The notes under the pieces were generated by a model, which was given only the letters and a program-made list of their open reading frames with translations, ran no database searches and was not told the origin of the DNA. A stretch of 52,972 bases of DNA from assembly GCA_005776475.1 (NCBI GenBank), contig SXPB01000217.1:1-52972 (forward strand). The letters run 5' to 3'. Positions 16,475 to 24,281 of this stretch are shown piece by piece (position 1 is the first letter of the stretch; each line of letters starts with the position of its first letter). The DNA comes from Planctomycetia bacterium (GTDB lineage: Bacteria > Planctomycetota > UBA1135 > UBA2386). Position numbers and translations under genes: made by a program.

Positions 16475-18349
16475 TCAACGACCCGGCGCTGCGAACGTCT
16501 GCAGAGCCTGCATGACCGCCGGATCGAACGGGGCCTCGCGCTGGGCGCGCAACAGTTCGGCGCGCGCGTCGGCATGGCGGCCAAGTTCGCGCAGCAGCAC
16601 CGCGCGTTCGAGCCGCACACTCGTCGTCGCCAGTCCACGCGCGATGCTGGCGTCGAGATGGACGAGCGCCCCCGCCGCATCAGAAAGCCCTCGCCGCGCG
16701 GTCGCCGCGAGCCAGTAGACGTAGCCCTTCGCCTCGGCGATCGCCAAACACGACAACGCCAGTTGCTCGGCGCGTTCGAAGTGGTCACGGCCACCACGCA
16801 ATCGACCCGCCTGCAGTTCGGCCTGCACTTGCAGCGTGCGCACCCACGGATCGCGCGGCGACGACGCTGCCAACGCCGCGCACACCGCCAGCGCCCGTTC
16901 CGGCTCGGCGATGCCATCGGGCAACGACACCAGCGCTTCGGCGAAGTTGCGGTGCGTGTCGAAGTGCACCGGATACAGCGCATGCGCCTTCGCCAACGGC
17001 TCCAGCGATCCTGCCACGTCGTTGGCCCGCAAACGGGCCGTGCCGAGTCCCCACCACGAACGGAACGACGTCGGGTTGTGTTCGAGTTCGGCGCTCCACA
17101 GGTCGCGTTCATCGCGGTAGAGCAACGAACGGTCGGCGGAACGCACGATCGCGAGCACGGCGAGCGCGGCGACGCCAGCGACCAGCGCCCGGTTGCCGAT
17201 CGCGCGCCGCAGCAGCGCCTGCAGGCGCGGCCACATCGACGCCAGCACCAGCGCCGCGCCCAGCATCGGCCCGTAAAAGCGATGCTCGGCAAGCGGCATG
17301 TTGAGCGGCACGACGATCCACGGCAACGCCACCACCCACGCGAACACGATGCCGAGCCGCCGCAGGCGCGCATTCGGCCCCGGCCACAGCAGGAGCACCG
17401 TGAGAACCGCGAGTGCGCCCCAACCGAGCAGAACCGCCGGCGCGTAGAACGAAGGGCGGAACACCACCACGGGATCGAACGACAGCCGCAGCGGCAGCAG
17501 CATCTGCTGCACGACACCGGGCAGCAGCGTGCCCATCGTCGCCAGCTGCGTCGCCAACGAGCGGCCGTGGCCGCTGGTCGGATCGTCGCCGACGCGGCCC
17601 AGCAACTGCACCGTCGCGGTGCCGAGCAGCAGCTTGCGCGCGATCAGGTAGCCGAGCACGACCGCCACGACCGGCACGAGGCCGAGCAGCAGCCGTCGCC
17701 ACGCCGCCCGGTCGGGCCACGCGTGCCGCAAGCACACCGCTTGCGCGACGCACAGCACCGGCAACACGACGCCGGTCTCCTTGCTGCCACACGCGAGCAC
17801 GGTGCCAGCCACCATGCCGAACATGGCCCACGCGCCCGACGAGCGGCGTTGCCACGACAGGTGTGCGTGCAGGCCGACGAGCAGCCCGACCGCGGCGAGC
17901 AGTTCGCTGCGCGCCGACACCAGATTGATGGCTTCGCTGGCGAGCGGATGCACGCCAAACCACAGCGCTGCGATGGCTGCCGGCCACACGCGCCGCGCCA
18001 ACCGCCAGATCCACTGGAACGCCAGCACGGCGACCAGCGCATGCAGCAGCACGTTGCCGGCCTTGCACGACCACGCTTCCGGGCTGATCGCCAGGTTGAG
18101 TGCGAAGGTCGACAACAACGCCGGGCGGTACATCTTGCCGATGCCGACACTGAAGGCCGCCGGGTCGATCCAGAAGCTCGGCAGGTTGCCGAGGTCGTGC
18201 AAGGCCGGGTTCGCCGACACGCTGTGCACGTCGTCGAACACGTAGTCGCCGCCGAGCGCGGCCCCGTAGGCCAGCACCGCCAGCAGCGCGATCCCCAACG
18301 CGACCAGCCGCTGGCGCCGCTGCACGATCGCGCGCGCGGCGACGATCAC
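16475..18349 (-). CDS. TMTC-like membrane protein with C-terminal TPRs
   Basis: 624 aa from GTG 18349. The N-terminus has one helix followed by a loop with YVFDDVHSVSANPAL, the acidic DD motif of TMTC/GT83-like mannosyltransferases. About ten more membrane helices follow to about residue 370, including SARSELLAAVGLLVGL and a histidine loop (PLAEHRFYGPML). TPR helices fill the rest (FRSWWGLGTARLRANDVAG, TSVRLERAVLLRELGRHADA). Eukaryotic TMTCs O-mannosylate proteins; here I infer glycan transfer from a lipid-linked sugar on the outer face of the inner membrane. The GTG overlaps the GT4 stop (GTGA). Confidence 0.75.
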   Translation of the reverse strand: MIVAARAIVQRRQRLVALGIALLAVLAYGAALGGDYVFDDVHSVSANPALHDLGNLPSFWIDPAAFSVGIGKMYRPALLSTFALNLAISPEAWSCKAGNVLLHALVAVLAFQWIWRLARRVWPAAIAALWFGVHPLASEAINLVSARSELLAAVGLLVGLHAHLSWQRRSSGAWAMFGMVAGTVLACGSKETGVVLPVLCVAQAVCLRHAWPDRAAWRRLLLGLVPVVAVVLGYLIARKLLLGTATVQLLGRVGDDPTSGHGRSLATQLATMGTLLPGVVQQMLLPLRLSFDPVVVFRPSFYAPAVLLGWGALAVLTVLLLWPGPNARLRRLGIVFAWVVALPWIVVPLNMPLAEHRFYGPMLGAALVLASMWPRLQALLRRAIGNRALVAGVAALAVLAIVRSADRSLLYRDERDLWSAELEHNPTSFRSWWGLGTARLRANDVAGSLEPLAKAHALYPVHFDTHRNFAEALVSLPDGIAEPERALAVCAALAASSPRDPWVRTLQVQAELQAGRLRGGRDHFERAEQLALSCLAIAEAKGYVYWLAATARRGLSDAAGALVHLDASIARGLATTSVRLERAVLLRELGRHADARAELLRAQREAPFDPAVMQALQTFAAPGR

Positions 18350-19479
18350 GACGGCACCGCCACCGGCTGCAACCGTGCGAGCACTTCGCCCCACCGCCGC
18401 GCCAACGAGGTGGTGCCGAAGTGGCGATCGTAGGCGGGCCGCGCGGCGTGGGCCGCGGCAGCGATCCGTTCCGGCGAAGTCGCGAGTTCGCGCAGCATCG
18501 CCGCGAGCGCGTCGACATCGCCGGCGGGCGACAAGAACACGGCCCCGCTGCCGTCGAGCCACTGGCAGATCGCCGGCGTATCGGCGGTGAGCACCGGCCG
18601 ACCCGCCGCGAGGGCGTGCACGACCTTGAACGGCACCACGCGCTGCGCCTTGCCACTCGCTCCGAACACGCCCGCGACCAACTGGCAGTCGGCGAGCAAC
18701 TTCTGCAGACGGCGGCGGCCGACGAACTCGGGCTGCAGCGCCAGCCGCGTGCCGAGTTGCGCCATCGCCTCGACGCGATCGGGCTCGGTGCCGCCGACCA
18801 GCGTCAGGTGCACATCCGGCGCCTTCGCGACGGCGGCGATCAGCACATCGAGACCGTGCAAAGGCACGCCCGTGCCGAAGAACAGGAGCCGCAGCGGCCC
18901 CGATGCCGTCGGCTGTGGTGTGGGCGCTGCCGCGTCGGGATCGTGCACCGGCAAGTACGTGAAGCGTTCCGGCGACAGCCCGGTGAGTGCGGCGGCGTAG
19001 GCGGCGTTGGTCGGCGTGTCGACCAGCACCAGATCGGCGGCGCGGCACGCGTTGGTGTCGAGCTGCTGCAACCACCACGCACCCAGCGACCCCGGATGCA
19101 CGATCTGGCGATCCTCGACGACCGTGTCGTACGCCGACAAGAACAGATCGAGCACGACGGGCACGTCGGTGGCGCGCTTCACCGCCTGCACGATGCCGTG
19201 GCCCGGGTAGGGAACCACGATGCAGCGCGGCCGTTGTCGCGCCACTTCGGCCTGCAGCTCACGCACCAGCCGGCGCCGCTGCTGCCGCTGTTGCCAGTAC
19301 GCCTGCGGCCATCGCCACGGCGAACGCAGCAACCGTTGCTTGTCGCGGCCAGGGCCCGGCGCGCGGCATTCGCGAACCGTCACCCCTTGTGCCTGCAGGC
19401 CCATGCGCAACGAGGTCGCGCGCGGATAGCCCGGGCCTTCGTCGAAAGCCCCGACGAACAGCACATCGCCGCCGTTCAC
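18346..19479 (-). CDS. Glycosyltransferase, GT4-like
   Basis: 377 aa from GTG 19479. A GT-B enzyme: the N-terminal half has GAFDEGPGYPRATSLRMGL and VVPYPGHGIVQAVK; the C-terminal half has LRLLFFGTGVPLHGLDVLI, LTLVGGTEPDRVE and FKVVHALAAGRPVLTAD. The last motif replaces the usual acidic residue of the 'lEamAaG' element by His, so the sugar-nucleotide contact may differ. Cytoplasmic, acting before the TMTC-like protein. Both its start and stop overlap neighbours (GTGA each side), so the three proteins are made together. Donor and acceptor cannot be told. Confidence 0.82.
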   Translation of the reverse strand: MNGGDVLFVGAFDEGPGYPRATSLRMGLQAQGVTVRECRAPGPGRDKQRLLRSPWRWPQAYWQQRQQRRRLVRELQAEVARQRPRCIVVPYPGHGIVQAVKRATDVPVVLDLFLSAYDTVVEDRQIVHPGSLGAWWLQQLDTNACRAADLVLVDTPTNAAYAAALTGLSPERFTYLPVHDPDAAAPTPQPTASGPLRLLFFGTGVPLHGLDVLIAAVAKAPDVHLTLVGGTEPDRVEAMAQLGTRLALQPEFVGRRRLQKLLADCQLVAGVFGASGKAQRVVPFKVVHALAAGRPVLTADTPAICQWLDGSGAVFLSPAGDVDALAAMLRELATSPERIAAAAHAARPAYDRHFGTTSLARRWGEVLARLQPVAVPS

Positions 19480-20525
19480 GCGCCCTTCCCCTGGTCGCGC
19501 GAGAGGTTCTGGAAGCGCAGCGCCGCGATCTGTTCCGCGATCAAGCCGAGCGCGAACAGCAGACCCGCCTGCGTCATCAGCAGGACCGCCATGTTGGTGA
19601 GCCGGCCTTCGGTCCACCACGTGTGCAGGTACCACGCAAAGCCGAACGCGCCGGTCACGAGCGACGCCGGCAAGAACACGCGCAGCGGCGCGAACATCGT
19701 CGCGATGCGCAGGATGATCAGGAAGAAGCGCGAGCCATCGGCGAGCAGGCGCACATGGCTCTTGCCCTTGCGTTGGCGCACCTGGAACGGATGGAAGCCG
19801 ACCGCCCAGCCACCGCGCAGCATCGACATGGTGATCGTGGTCGGGTAGCTGAAGGTGTTCGGCAACAGCCAGACGAGGTCCTTGACGACGTCGGCGCGCA
19901 CGAGGCGGAAGCCGCTGGTGAGGTCGGGGATGGTGCGGCCGGAGACGTAGCTGGCGAGGCGGTTGTAGACCTGGTTCGCGAAGTTGCGGTGCAGAGCGCC
20001 GCCGCGGCCACCGCGCGAGCCAACCACCATGTCGTAGCGTTCGGCCATCGTCAGCATCGCCGCGAGTTCGTGCGGCGGATGCTGGCCGTCGCCATCGAGC
20101 AGGAGGATCCAATCGCCCTTGGCTTCGCGGATGCCGCGCTTCACGGCAGCACCGTTGCCGAGGCTCTCGGCGTGGCGCACGACGCGGGCGCCCTGCTGCT
20201 GCGCGATCGCCGGGGTGTCGTCGGTGGAACCGTCATCGACGACGACGATCTCGTGGAACGGCAGCTTCGCCGCCGCGAGCACCGGCTGCAGTTCGGCCAG
20301 TAGGGCCGGCAGGTTCATCGATTCGTTGCGCGCCGGGATGACGACGGTCAGGCGCTGGACGCGGCGGGCGTTCGCAGTCGTCGGCGTCGGCGTCGGACTC
20401 GCGGGCACGGCATCGAGGTGACGGTCGGGCAGCTCGCCCACCGCCATCAGGGCGCTGAGCGCGTCGGTACGGGTAGCCGGATCCTTGTGCTGCAGTGCTG
20501 CCGACATCGCCCTTGCTATCGACAC
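19476..20525 (-). CDS. Polyprenyl-phosphate GT2 glycosyltransferase (DPM1/ArnC-like)
   Basis: 349 aa from GTG 20525, supported by GGAGG seven bases upstream; ATG 20507 is the alternative. After about 55 residues of Pro/Thr-rich lead comes a GT-A domain: LTVVIPARNESMNLPALL, EIVVVDDGSTDDTP, GDWILLLDGDGQHPPHE (Mg-binding DxD), TSGFRLVRADVV. Two C-terminal membrane helices (VFLPASLVTGAFGFAWYL, LLMTQAGLLFALGLIA) mark a membrane-bound polyprenyl-phosphate sugar transferase. It likely charges a lipid carrier for the TMTC-like transferase. It is the first gene of the operon, coupled to the GT4 gene by GTGA. Confidence 0.85.
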   Translation of the reverse strand: MSIARAMSAALQHKDPATRTDALSALMAVGELPDRHLDAVPASPTPTPTTANARRVQRLTVVIPARNESMNLPALLAELQPVLAAAKLPFHEIVVVDDGSTDDTPAIAQQQGARVVRHAESLGNGAAVKRGIREAKGDWILLLDGDGQHPPHELAAMLTMAERYDMVVGSRGGRGGALHRNFANQVYNRLASYVSGRTIPDLTSGFRLVRADVVKDLVWLLPNTFSYPTTITMSMLRGGWAVGFHPFQVRQRKGKSHVRLLADGSRFFLIILRIATMFAPLRVFLPASLVTGAFGFAWYLHTWWTEGRLTNMAVLLMTQAGLLFALGLIAEQIAALRFQNLSRDQGKGA

Positions 20526-20602
20526 ATCGGCGCCTCCGACCGAAGTTCGAGTCGACCATGGGCTCCCTTGACAGCGGCGGCAGCTGCGGCCGATTCGTCA
20601 CC

Positions 20603-20875
20603 ATGAAGGTCGATCTCACGGCAACCCAGCTGCGGCGCATCCGGCGGTGGATCGCCCTCGGCAAGTTCACGACCCCGACCGAGGCCGTAAACGCTGCCTT
20701 GCGGCAGTTCGACGTCGAGCAGCCCAATCGCAACCAGAGATTGAGGGAACTGAGGGCGTCGCTGGCACTTGGCCTGGAACAACTCGACGCCGGGCAGACG
20801 TTCGATGGCGCGTCGGTTGTGCGCGAAATCCGGCAGGGCCTGCGCAAGAAGCTTCGTCATGGCGACCGTGCATGA
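20603..20875 (+). CDS. parD: ParD-like antitoxin
   Basis: 90 aa from ATG 20603 (MKVDLTATQLRRI). An in-frame ATG at 20558 would add 15 unlikely residues; neither start has a clear ribosome site. The beginning matches ParD/CopG-type antitoxins of the ribbon-helix-helix class: a beta strand, then RRIRRWIALGKFTTPTEAVN, then AALRQF. The C-terminus (GASVVREIRQGLRKKLRHG) should wrap the toxin. The stop overlaps the parE ATG (ATGA). Confidence 0.82.
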   Translation: MKVDLTATQLRRIRRWIALGKFTTPTEAVNAALRQFDVEQPNRNQRLRELRASLALGLEQLDAGQTFDGASVVREIRQGLRKKLRHGDRA

Positions 20876-21171
20876 GCCGGTACACGCTGTCGGCAGAAGC
20901 CCGACGCGGCTTGCAGAGCATCATCGACTACGTCGAACGCGAGTTTGGCTCGATGGTCGCCGATGAAGTGCTCGCCCATTTCGAAGTCGCCTTCGATCGC
21001 CTAGTGCGCCGCCCGATGCTCGGACGCAGCCGCACCGACCTGAGCAAGGACCGAAGCCTTCGCTTTTGGTGCGTGGGGCCATCCCTCATCGCCTACCGAC
21101 GCAGCCCAAATGGCATCGAAATCGCGGCGATCGCACGGGCCGAACAGGACTGGTCTCGGCGCCCCTTGTGA
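20872..21171 (+). CDS. parE: ParE/RelE-superfamily toxin
   Basis: 99 aa. The pattern YTLSAEARRGLQSIIDYVER, FDRLVRRPMLGRSRTDL and LRFWCVGPSLIAYRRSPNGI EIAAIARAEQDW is that of ParE toxins, which poison DNA gyrase. RelE-type mRNA cleavage cannot be excluded, but a preceding ribbon-helix-helix antitoxin favours ParE. The gene is coupled to parD by ATGA and is convergent with the pilin gene. Confidence 0.87.
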   Translation: MSRYTLSAEARRGLQSIIDYVEREFGSMVADEVLAHFEVAFDRLVRRPMLGRSRTDLSKDRSLRFWCVGPSLIAYRRSPNGIEIAAIARAEQDWSRRPL

Positions 21172-21228
21172 GGTGCACAACGAGGATCGAGTTCGGCAAC
21201 CTTCCTAGACCCGCGCGGTGGAAACGAC

Positions 21229-21266
21229 GACGCCCGCGTTCGGCATCGCTGCCGGACGCGGGCGTC
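21229..21266 (-). terminator. Intrinsic terminator of the pilin operon
   Basis: A perfect 10-bp stem (GACGCCCGCG with CGCGGGCGTC) with an inner CGGCA/TGCCG stem. It lies 47 bases past the pilin stop. On the minus strand it is followed by GTTTCC, a weak U tract. It may also stop transcription from parDE. Confidence 0.65.
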
Positions 21267-21313
21267 GAGGCGCCAGAGGGCGCGGCCGGGCCGCGCGGCT
21301 CAGGCGGCGTGCA

Positions 21314-22003
21314 TCACTGCACGACGACCCACGTGAGGCCGTCGATGGCGACCGTGTTGGCCGCAACCGCGACGCCGAGCGAGCCCGACGTGCCAGCGCG
21401 GAACGCCGCCGTGGCGAGCGGGGCCGTGGTCGAGCCGTTGTAGGCGGTGCCGCCGTTGTGGTTCGTCGACAGGACGTCACCGGCCTGGTTGATGAAGAAC
21501 GTGCGCTTGCCGCTGTTGCCCTGCACGGCCGGCCACGCGTAGCAGCACCAGAGCGTCTCCGCCTGGCTCGGGTCGACGGCCTGGCCGTTGTCGCTGTCAC
21601 CACCGGCCGCGTCTTCCGTGACGCCCAGGCCCGTGACGAGCGGCAGGTACATCTGGAACAGGTAGCCCGAGCGCGTGACGCGCGCGGCCGCGATGTTGCC
21701 GAACGCCGTCGACAGGACCGGCGGGCTGATCGTCTGCGTGCCGTTGCGGACGGCGACCTTGCCGGACAGCTCGCCGAAGAAGCCGTACTCGCCCGAGCCG
21801 TTGCTGTTGACGTCGATGACGCCCGAAGCCTGGCACTGCGACTGGCCCGACGAAATGTTCTTGAGCGTCGCGATCGCCGCCGACTCGTTCGCGTTCAAGC
21901 GAGCGCTCAGCAAGTTCGGAATGGCGATGGACGCGATGATGGCGATGATCGCAACAACGATCATCAGCTCGATGAGGGTGAAGCCCTTTTCCCGATTGGA
22001 CAT
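21314..22003 (-). CDS. Type IV prepilin (major pilin/GspG-like)
   Basis: 229 aa, with GGAG six bases before the ATG. The class III leader MSNREKG is cut before F, giving FTLIELMIVVAIIAIIASIA as the mature hydrophobic helix with the conserved Glu at +5. The globular part has SGYLFQMYLP, LWCCYAWPAVQG and KRTFFINQAGDVLSTNHNGG, as seen in planctomycete and delta-group pilin-like proteins. It is the last gene of the pilT-pilB-pilC-TPR run and has its own terminator. It would be processed by the PilD at 30319-31290. Whether it forms a pilus or a secretion pseudopilus is not clear. Confidence 0.9.
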   Translation of the reverse strand: MSNREKGFTLIELMIVVAIIAIIASIAIPNLLSARLNANESAAIATLKNISSGQSQCQASGVIDVNSNGSGEYGFFGELSGKVAVRNGTQTISPPVLSTAFGNIAAARVTRSGYLFQMYLPLVTGLGVTEDAAGGDSDNGQAVDPSQAETLWCCYAWPAVQGNSGKRTFFINQAGDVLSTNHNGGTAYNGSTTAPLATAAFRAGTSGSLGVAVAANTVAIDGLTWVVVQ

Positions 22004-22084
22004 GATGTTCTCCGTGACAACTCTCTCGTGATTGACCGACGACCGACGCGGCCGCCGTTCCCCTTCTCTCTTCGAAGCCCCGGT

Positions 22085-22963
22085 TCAGCGCACAGGCGTG
22101 GCTGCCGGAGGTCTCTTCAGTTCCTGAAAGCGCGCGTCCGCAGCGATGGCCGACCAGGCAGCGGCTTCTTGCGAAAGCCGGCGCCTCACCTCGGTCGGCT
22201 GCACCTTGGCAGCACGTTCCAGAAGACCGAGGGCTGTATCGACGTCGTTCTGCTGCAACTTGAGGCGGGCCAAGTAGTAGGCAGCGATCGGCACTTCCGA
22301 TTCCGCCCGTGCCAAGGCTACTTCCGCAGCAGCCAGATTGCCCCATTCGAGCAGTTCGGTGCCCGCTTGCAGCGATGCCATCGGCATCGCCGCCGTGTCG
22401 GCGACGACCGCCAGCAGCCGTTGTTCCGATTCGGGACGACGGCCGAGTTGGCGCAGGATCGCAGCCTCTTCGAGGGCGCGCTGGTGGCCGTAGCGGCGGT
22501 CGAGGCGCGGTCCGTTCTTGGCGAAGGCGGCGAGCGCCTGCTCCTTCTGGCCGGCTTGCGCCAGCATGCGGGCCTGATTGAAGGCCAAGACGTCGCGCTG
22601 CTCGTCGGCGCAGTCCTTGCACTGCTGGGCGCGCTCGTAGTGGATGGCCGCATCCGCGAAGCGACCACGCAGCATGTGCGCAAAGCCGGTGAACTCGGCG
22701 GCGTTGGCGAGGCCTGGTTCGAGGCGCTCGACGATGGCCAGGTTCTGTTCGGCGGAGGTGATCATCTCCAGCCGCGACGCCAACGGCTTGCCGTCGAGGT
22801 CGAGGGCTGGGATCGCATTGGCGAGGCGCAGCTGCACGTCGACGCTGGAGAGCAGCGTCATCACGTCGGCGTCCTGGCAACGGTTGGCCCAGGTGTAGCC
22901 GATCGCCGCGAGGATGAGGGTGGCGCCGCCGTAGAGCAGCCCGCGCTTGTGCATCTGGTTCAT
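22085..22963 (-). CDS. Membrane-anchored TPR protein of the pilus operon
   Basis: 292 aa. Residues 7-25 are a membrane anchor (GLLYGGATLILAAIGYTWA). Residues 80-285 contain TPR-like helix pairs (FTGFAHMLRGRFADAAIHYE, FNQARMLAQAGQKEQALAAF, AAYYLARLKLQQNDVDTALG). Two Cys pairs occur (NRCQD; QCKDCADE), possibly a disulfide in the periplasm. Its place between pilC and the pilin suggests a pilotin or assembly scaffold, comparable to PilF/Tgl in role though not shown by sequence. Confidence 0.78.
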   Translation of the reverse strand: MNQMHKRGLLYGGATLILAAIGYTWANRCQDADVMTLLSSVDVQLRLANAIPALDLDGKPLASRLEMITSAEQNLAIVERLEPGLANAAEFTGFAHMLRGRFADAAIHYERAQQCKDCADEQRDVLAFNQARMLAQAGQKEQALAAFAKNGPRLDRRYGHQRALEEAAILRQLGRRPESEQRLLAVVADTAAMPMASLQAGTELLEWGNLAAAEVALARAESEVPIAAYYLARLKLQQNDVDTALGLLERAAKVQPTEVRRRLSQEAAAWSAIAADARFQELKRPPAATPVR

Positions 22964-22979
22964 GGTTCCCTTGGTTGGC

Positions 22980-24230
22980 TCAGCCGCCGGACAGCTTCTC
23001 TTGCAGCTTGAAGATCGGCAGGAACACCGCGAGCACGATGCCGCCGACGATGACGCCCATGATCGCGATCATGATCGGCTCGATCATCGACGTGAGTCCC
23101 TTCACTTCGGCCTCGACCTGCTGGTCGTAGAACTCGGCGATCTTCTCGAGCAGCGAGTCGAGCGCGCCGGAGCGTTCACCGATCGCCATCATCTTGACGA
23201 CCATCGGCGGGAACACCGTCGACTTGGTGAACGGCTCGGACAGGCTGTCGCCGTTCTTCACGCTGTCGCGGGCGCCGTTGACGATGTTGGAGATCACCAG
23301 GTTGCCCGACGTGTCGGACACAATCTCCATGGCGCCGAGGATCGGCACGCCGCTCTTCACCAACGTCGAGAAGGTGCGGGCGAAGCGCGACAGCGCGACC
23401 TTCTTGAACAGGATGCCGAACACCGGCAGCCGCAGCATCACGTGGTCCTTGATCAGTGCGCCCTTCGGGGTCTTGACCGCCGCGCCGGTGCCGAAGATCA
23501 GGGCAGCCATGCCGCCGAAGATCAGGTACCAGTAGTCCTTCATGAAGAAGGCGATGTCCATGATGAACACCGTGAGTCCGGGCAGCTCGACTTCGAGCGA
23601 TTCGAACACCGGCTTGAACGACGGCACGATGCCGATCATCAGGAACGAAGCGATGCCGATCACGAGCACGAGCGAGATGACCGGGTAGGTCATCGCCGAC
23701 TTGATCTCGTTGCGCAGGTGCGCCGCCGCTTCCAGGTAGTCGGCGAGGCGCGTCAGGATGATGTCGATCTGGCCGGAGACTTCGCCGGCGCGGATCATGC
23801 TGACGTAGATGTGTGAGAAGACCTTCTTGTGCGGCTCCATCGACTTCGACAGGTCGGAGCCGGACCGGATGTCGTTGACGACGCGGTCCAGGCAGAAGGC
23901 GAACCCGGGGCTCTCGGCCTGGTCGGCGAGGATCTCGAGCGCTTCCAGCATCGGGATGCCGGCGCTCAACATCGTCGACAGCTGGCGCGTGAAGACCTCC
24001 AGCTCGCCCTTCTTGCACCAGGCGCGCTTGGCCATCACCCGCTTGCCGGTCTTCGGCTTGCCGCCGCCGAACAGGCCGGAGAGGAAGCCGCCGGCCTTGC
24101 TGACGTCGATCGGTGTCAGGTTGCGGCGCCGCACTTCGGCGACTGCGTCAGCCTGCGACGCGGCCGAAACCGAGCCCTTGACCACCTTGCCGGTGCCGTC
24201 CTTCGCTTCAAATTTGAACGTCGTCGTCAT
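22980..24230 (-). CDS. pilC: Type IV pilus inner-membrane platform protein PilC/GspF
   Basis: 416 aa from ATG 24230, with AGGGG upstream. Two repeated GspF domains: first at about 70-200 (FTRQLSTMLSAGIPMLEALE, YVSMIRAGEVSGQIDIIL), second at about 270-400 (FARTFSTLVKSGVPILGAME, MMAIGERSGALDSLLEKIA). The usual three membrane helices are present (VISLVLVIGIASFLMIGIV; YWYLIFGGMAALIFGTGA; IMGVIVGGIVLAVFLPIF). It forms the platform in the inner membrane that PilB and PilT act on. Confidence 0.93.
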   Translation of the reverse strand: MTTTFKFEAKDGTGKVVKGSVSAASQADAVAEVRRRNLTPIDVSKAGGFLSGLFGGGKPKTGKRVMAKRAWCKKGELEVFTRQLSTMLSAGIPMLEALEILADQAESPGFAFCLDRVVNDIRSGSDLSKSMEPHKKVFSHIYVSMIRAGEVSGQIDIILTRLADYLEAAAHLRNEIKSAMTYPVISLVLVIGIASFLMIGIVPSFKPVFESLEVELPGLTVFIMDIAFFMKDYWYLIFGGMAALIFGTGAAVKTPKGALIKDHVMLRLPVFGILFKKVALSRFARTFSTLVKSGVPILGAMEIVSDTSGNLVISNIVNGARDSVKNGDSLSEPFTKSTVFPPMVVKMMAIGERSGALDSLLEKIAEFYDQQVEAEVKGLTSMIEPIMIAIMGVIVGGIVLAVFLPIFKLQEKLSGG

Positions 24231-24281
24231 GTTCCCCTGTCCCTTGTTCCCCGCAGATTCCACTCACTCCACGGCGATGGC

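Noticed and set aside
20526-21228. Direct repeats flanking ParDE, like those around the zeta module
   Set aside because: Comparing 20526-20602 with 21172-21228 shows only short chance matches.
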